Source: Actinomycetota bacterium (GTDB lineage Bacteria; Actinomycetota; Actinomycetes; Mycobacteriales; Mycobacteriaceae). From it: a DNA stretch of 5,333 nt. The notes beneath the pieces were generated by a model that had not been told where the DNA came from, made no database searches, and saw nothing but the letters and a program-made list of their open reading frames with translations. The stretch covers positions 1 to 5,333 of the forward strand of contig SYAB01000322.1 in the NCBI GenBank assembly GCA_005787665.1. Direction: 5' to 3'. Below, in pieces: positions 5,120 through 5,333 of the stretch. Both the position numbers and the translations under genes were made by a program. Position 1 is the stretch's first letter, and each line of letters opens with the position of its first letter.

Positions 5120-5333
5120 TCAGCGGTCCGCCTGGGCCAGCCGCGCCTGCCGGCGGCGGGCTTGCTCGGCCGGGTCGGGCACCGGCACCGAGGCGATCAG
5201 CCGGGCGGTGTAACTCTCGGCGGGGTGGCGTAGCACCGTCTCGGCGGGTCCGCACTCGACGAGCCGGCCGGCCTGCATCACCGCGATGCGGTCGGACAGT
5301 TCCTCGACGACGGCCAGGTCGTGGCTGATGAAC
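5120..5333 (-). CDS. Oligopeptide/dipeptide-type ABC transporter ATP-binding protein, C-terminal fragment
   Basis: The minus strand reads open from the right edge to a TGA at 5122-5120, giving the last 70 residues. The fragment begins FISHDLAVVEELSDRIAVMQ: SHD carries the H-loop histidine of ABC ATPases, and the D-loop/H-loop-to-C-terminus pattern AVMQAGRLVECGPAETVL is typical of the nucleotide-binding subunit. The following HPAESYTARLIASVPVPDP is the extension characteristic of the Opp/Dpp (oligopeptide, dipeptide, nickel) importer ATPases, where the usual form is HPYTxxLLxAxPxxD. The tail QARRRQARLAQADR is basic and specific to this protein. The Walker A, Walker B and signature motifs lie outside the window, so completeness cannot be judged. 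In fused double-ATPase mycobacterial proteins this would be the second domain. The substrate cannot be told. Confidence 0.92.
   Translation of the reverse strand, partial: FISHDLAVVEELSDRIAVMQAGRLVECGPAETVLRHPAESYTARLIASVPVPDPAEQARRRQARLAQADR

Noticed and set aside
4546..5328. Plus-strand frame of 260 codons overlapping the helix-turn-helix gene and running into the ABC gene region
   Set aside because: It is Arg/Gly/Pro-rich and out of frame with a clear helix-turn-helix protein and antisense to a recognisable ABC ATPase tail.

Overview
The window is very GC-rich and looks like chromosomal DNA of a mycobacterium, most likely an environmental Mycolicibacterium-type species. This is inferred from base composition, frequent GTG starts, Ala/Pro-rich exported proteins, a DUF2784 protein, and a secreted protein carrying a 'WIINAYSxxQPWVxYG' core that I associate with mycobacteria. 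I see no mobile element, CRISPR array, tRNA or rRNA, and nothing that marks the region as recently acquired.

Layout: (1) 1-895 (+) is the 3' part of a gene for a long, hydrophobic, helix-rich protein built from repeats of about 102 residues; an 11-bp inverted repeat follows its stop codon. (2) 1023-1667 (+) encodes a proline-rich secreted protein. Its stop codon overlaps the GTG start of (3) 1664-2029 (+), a small DUF2784 membrane protein, so these two form a tight operon. (4) 2081-3064 (-) encodes an exported Ala-rich protein and converges on gene 3. (5) 3206-4240 (+) diverges from gene 4 across a 141-bp promoter region and encodes a cytosolic protein with two probable alpha/beta modules that may be chaperone-like (TY-Chap/YbjN). 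(6) 4328-5113 (+) encodes a protein with an unrecognised N-terminal domain and a C-terminal MerR-like helix-turn-helix; its leader carries an 11-bp tandem direct repeat next to the ribosome binding site. (7) 5120-5333 (-) is the C-terminal 70 residues of an Opp/Dpp-type ABC transporter ATPase, running tail-to-tail with gene 6 with only 6 bp between them.

Three of the six genes whose product can be judged encode cell-envelope or exported proteins (2, 3, 4), and gene 1 is probably membrane-associated. Apart from the coupled pair 2-3, nothing shows that the genes act in one pathway. I did not find a clearly new multi-gene system. The points most worth a second look are the repeat-containing leader of the helix-turn-helix gene, that gene's unidentified N-terminal domain, and the ~102-residue repeat protein at the left edge.
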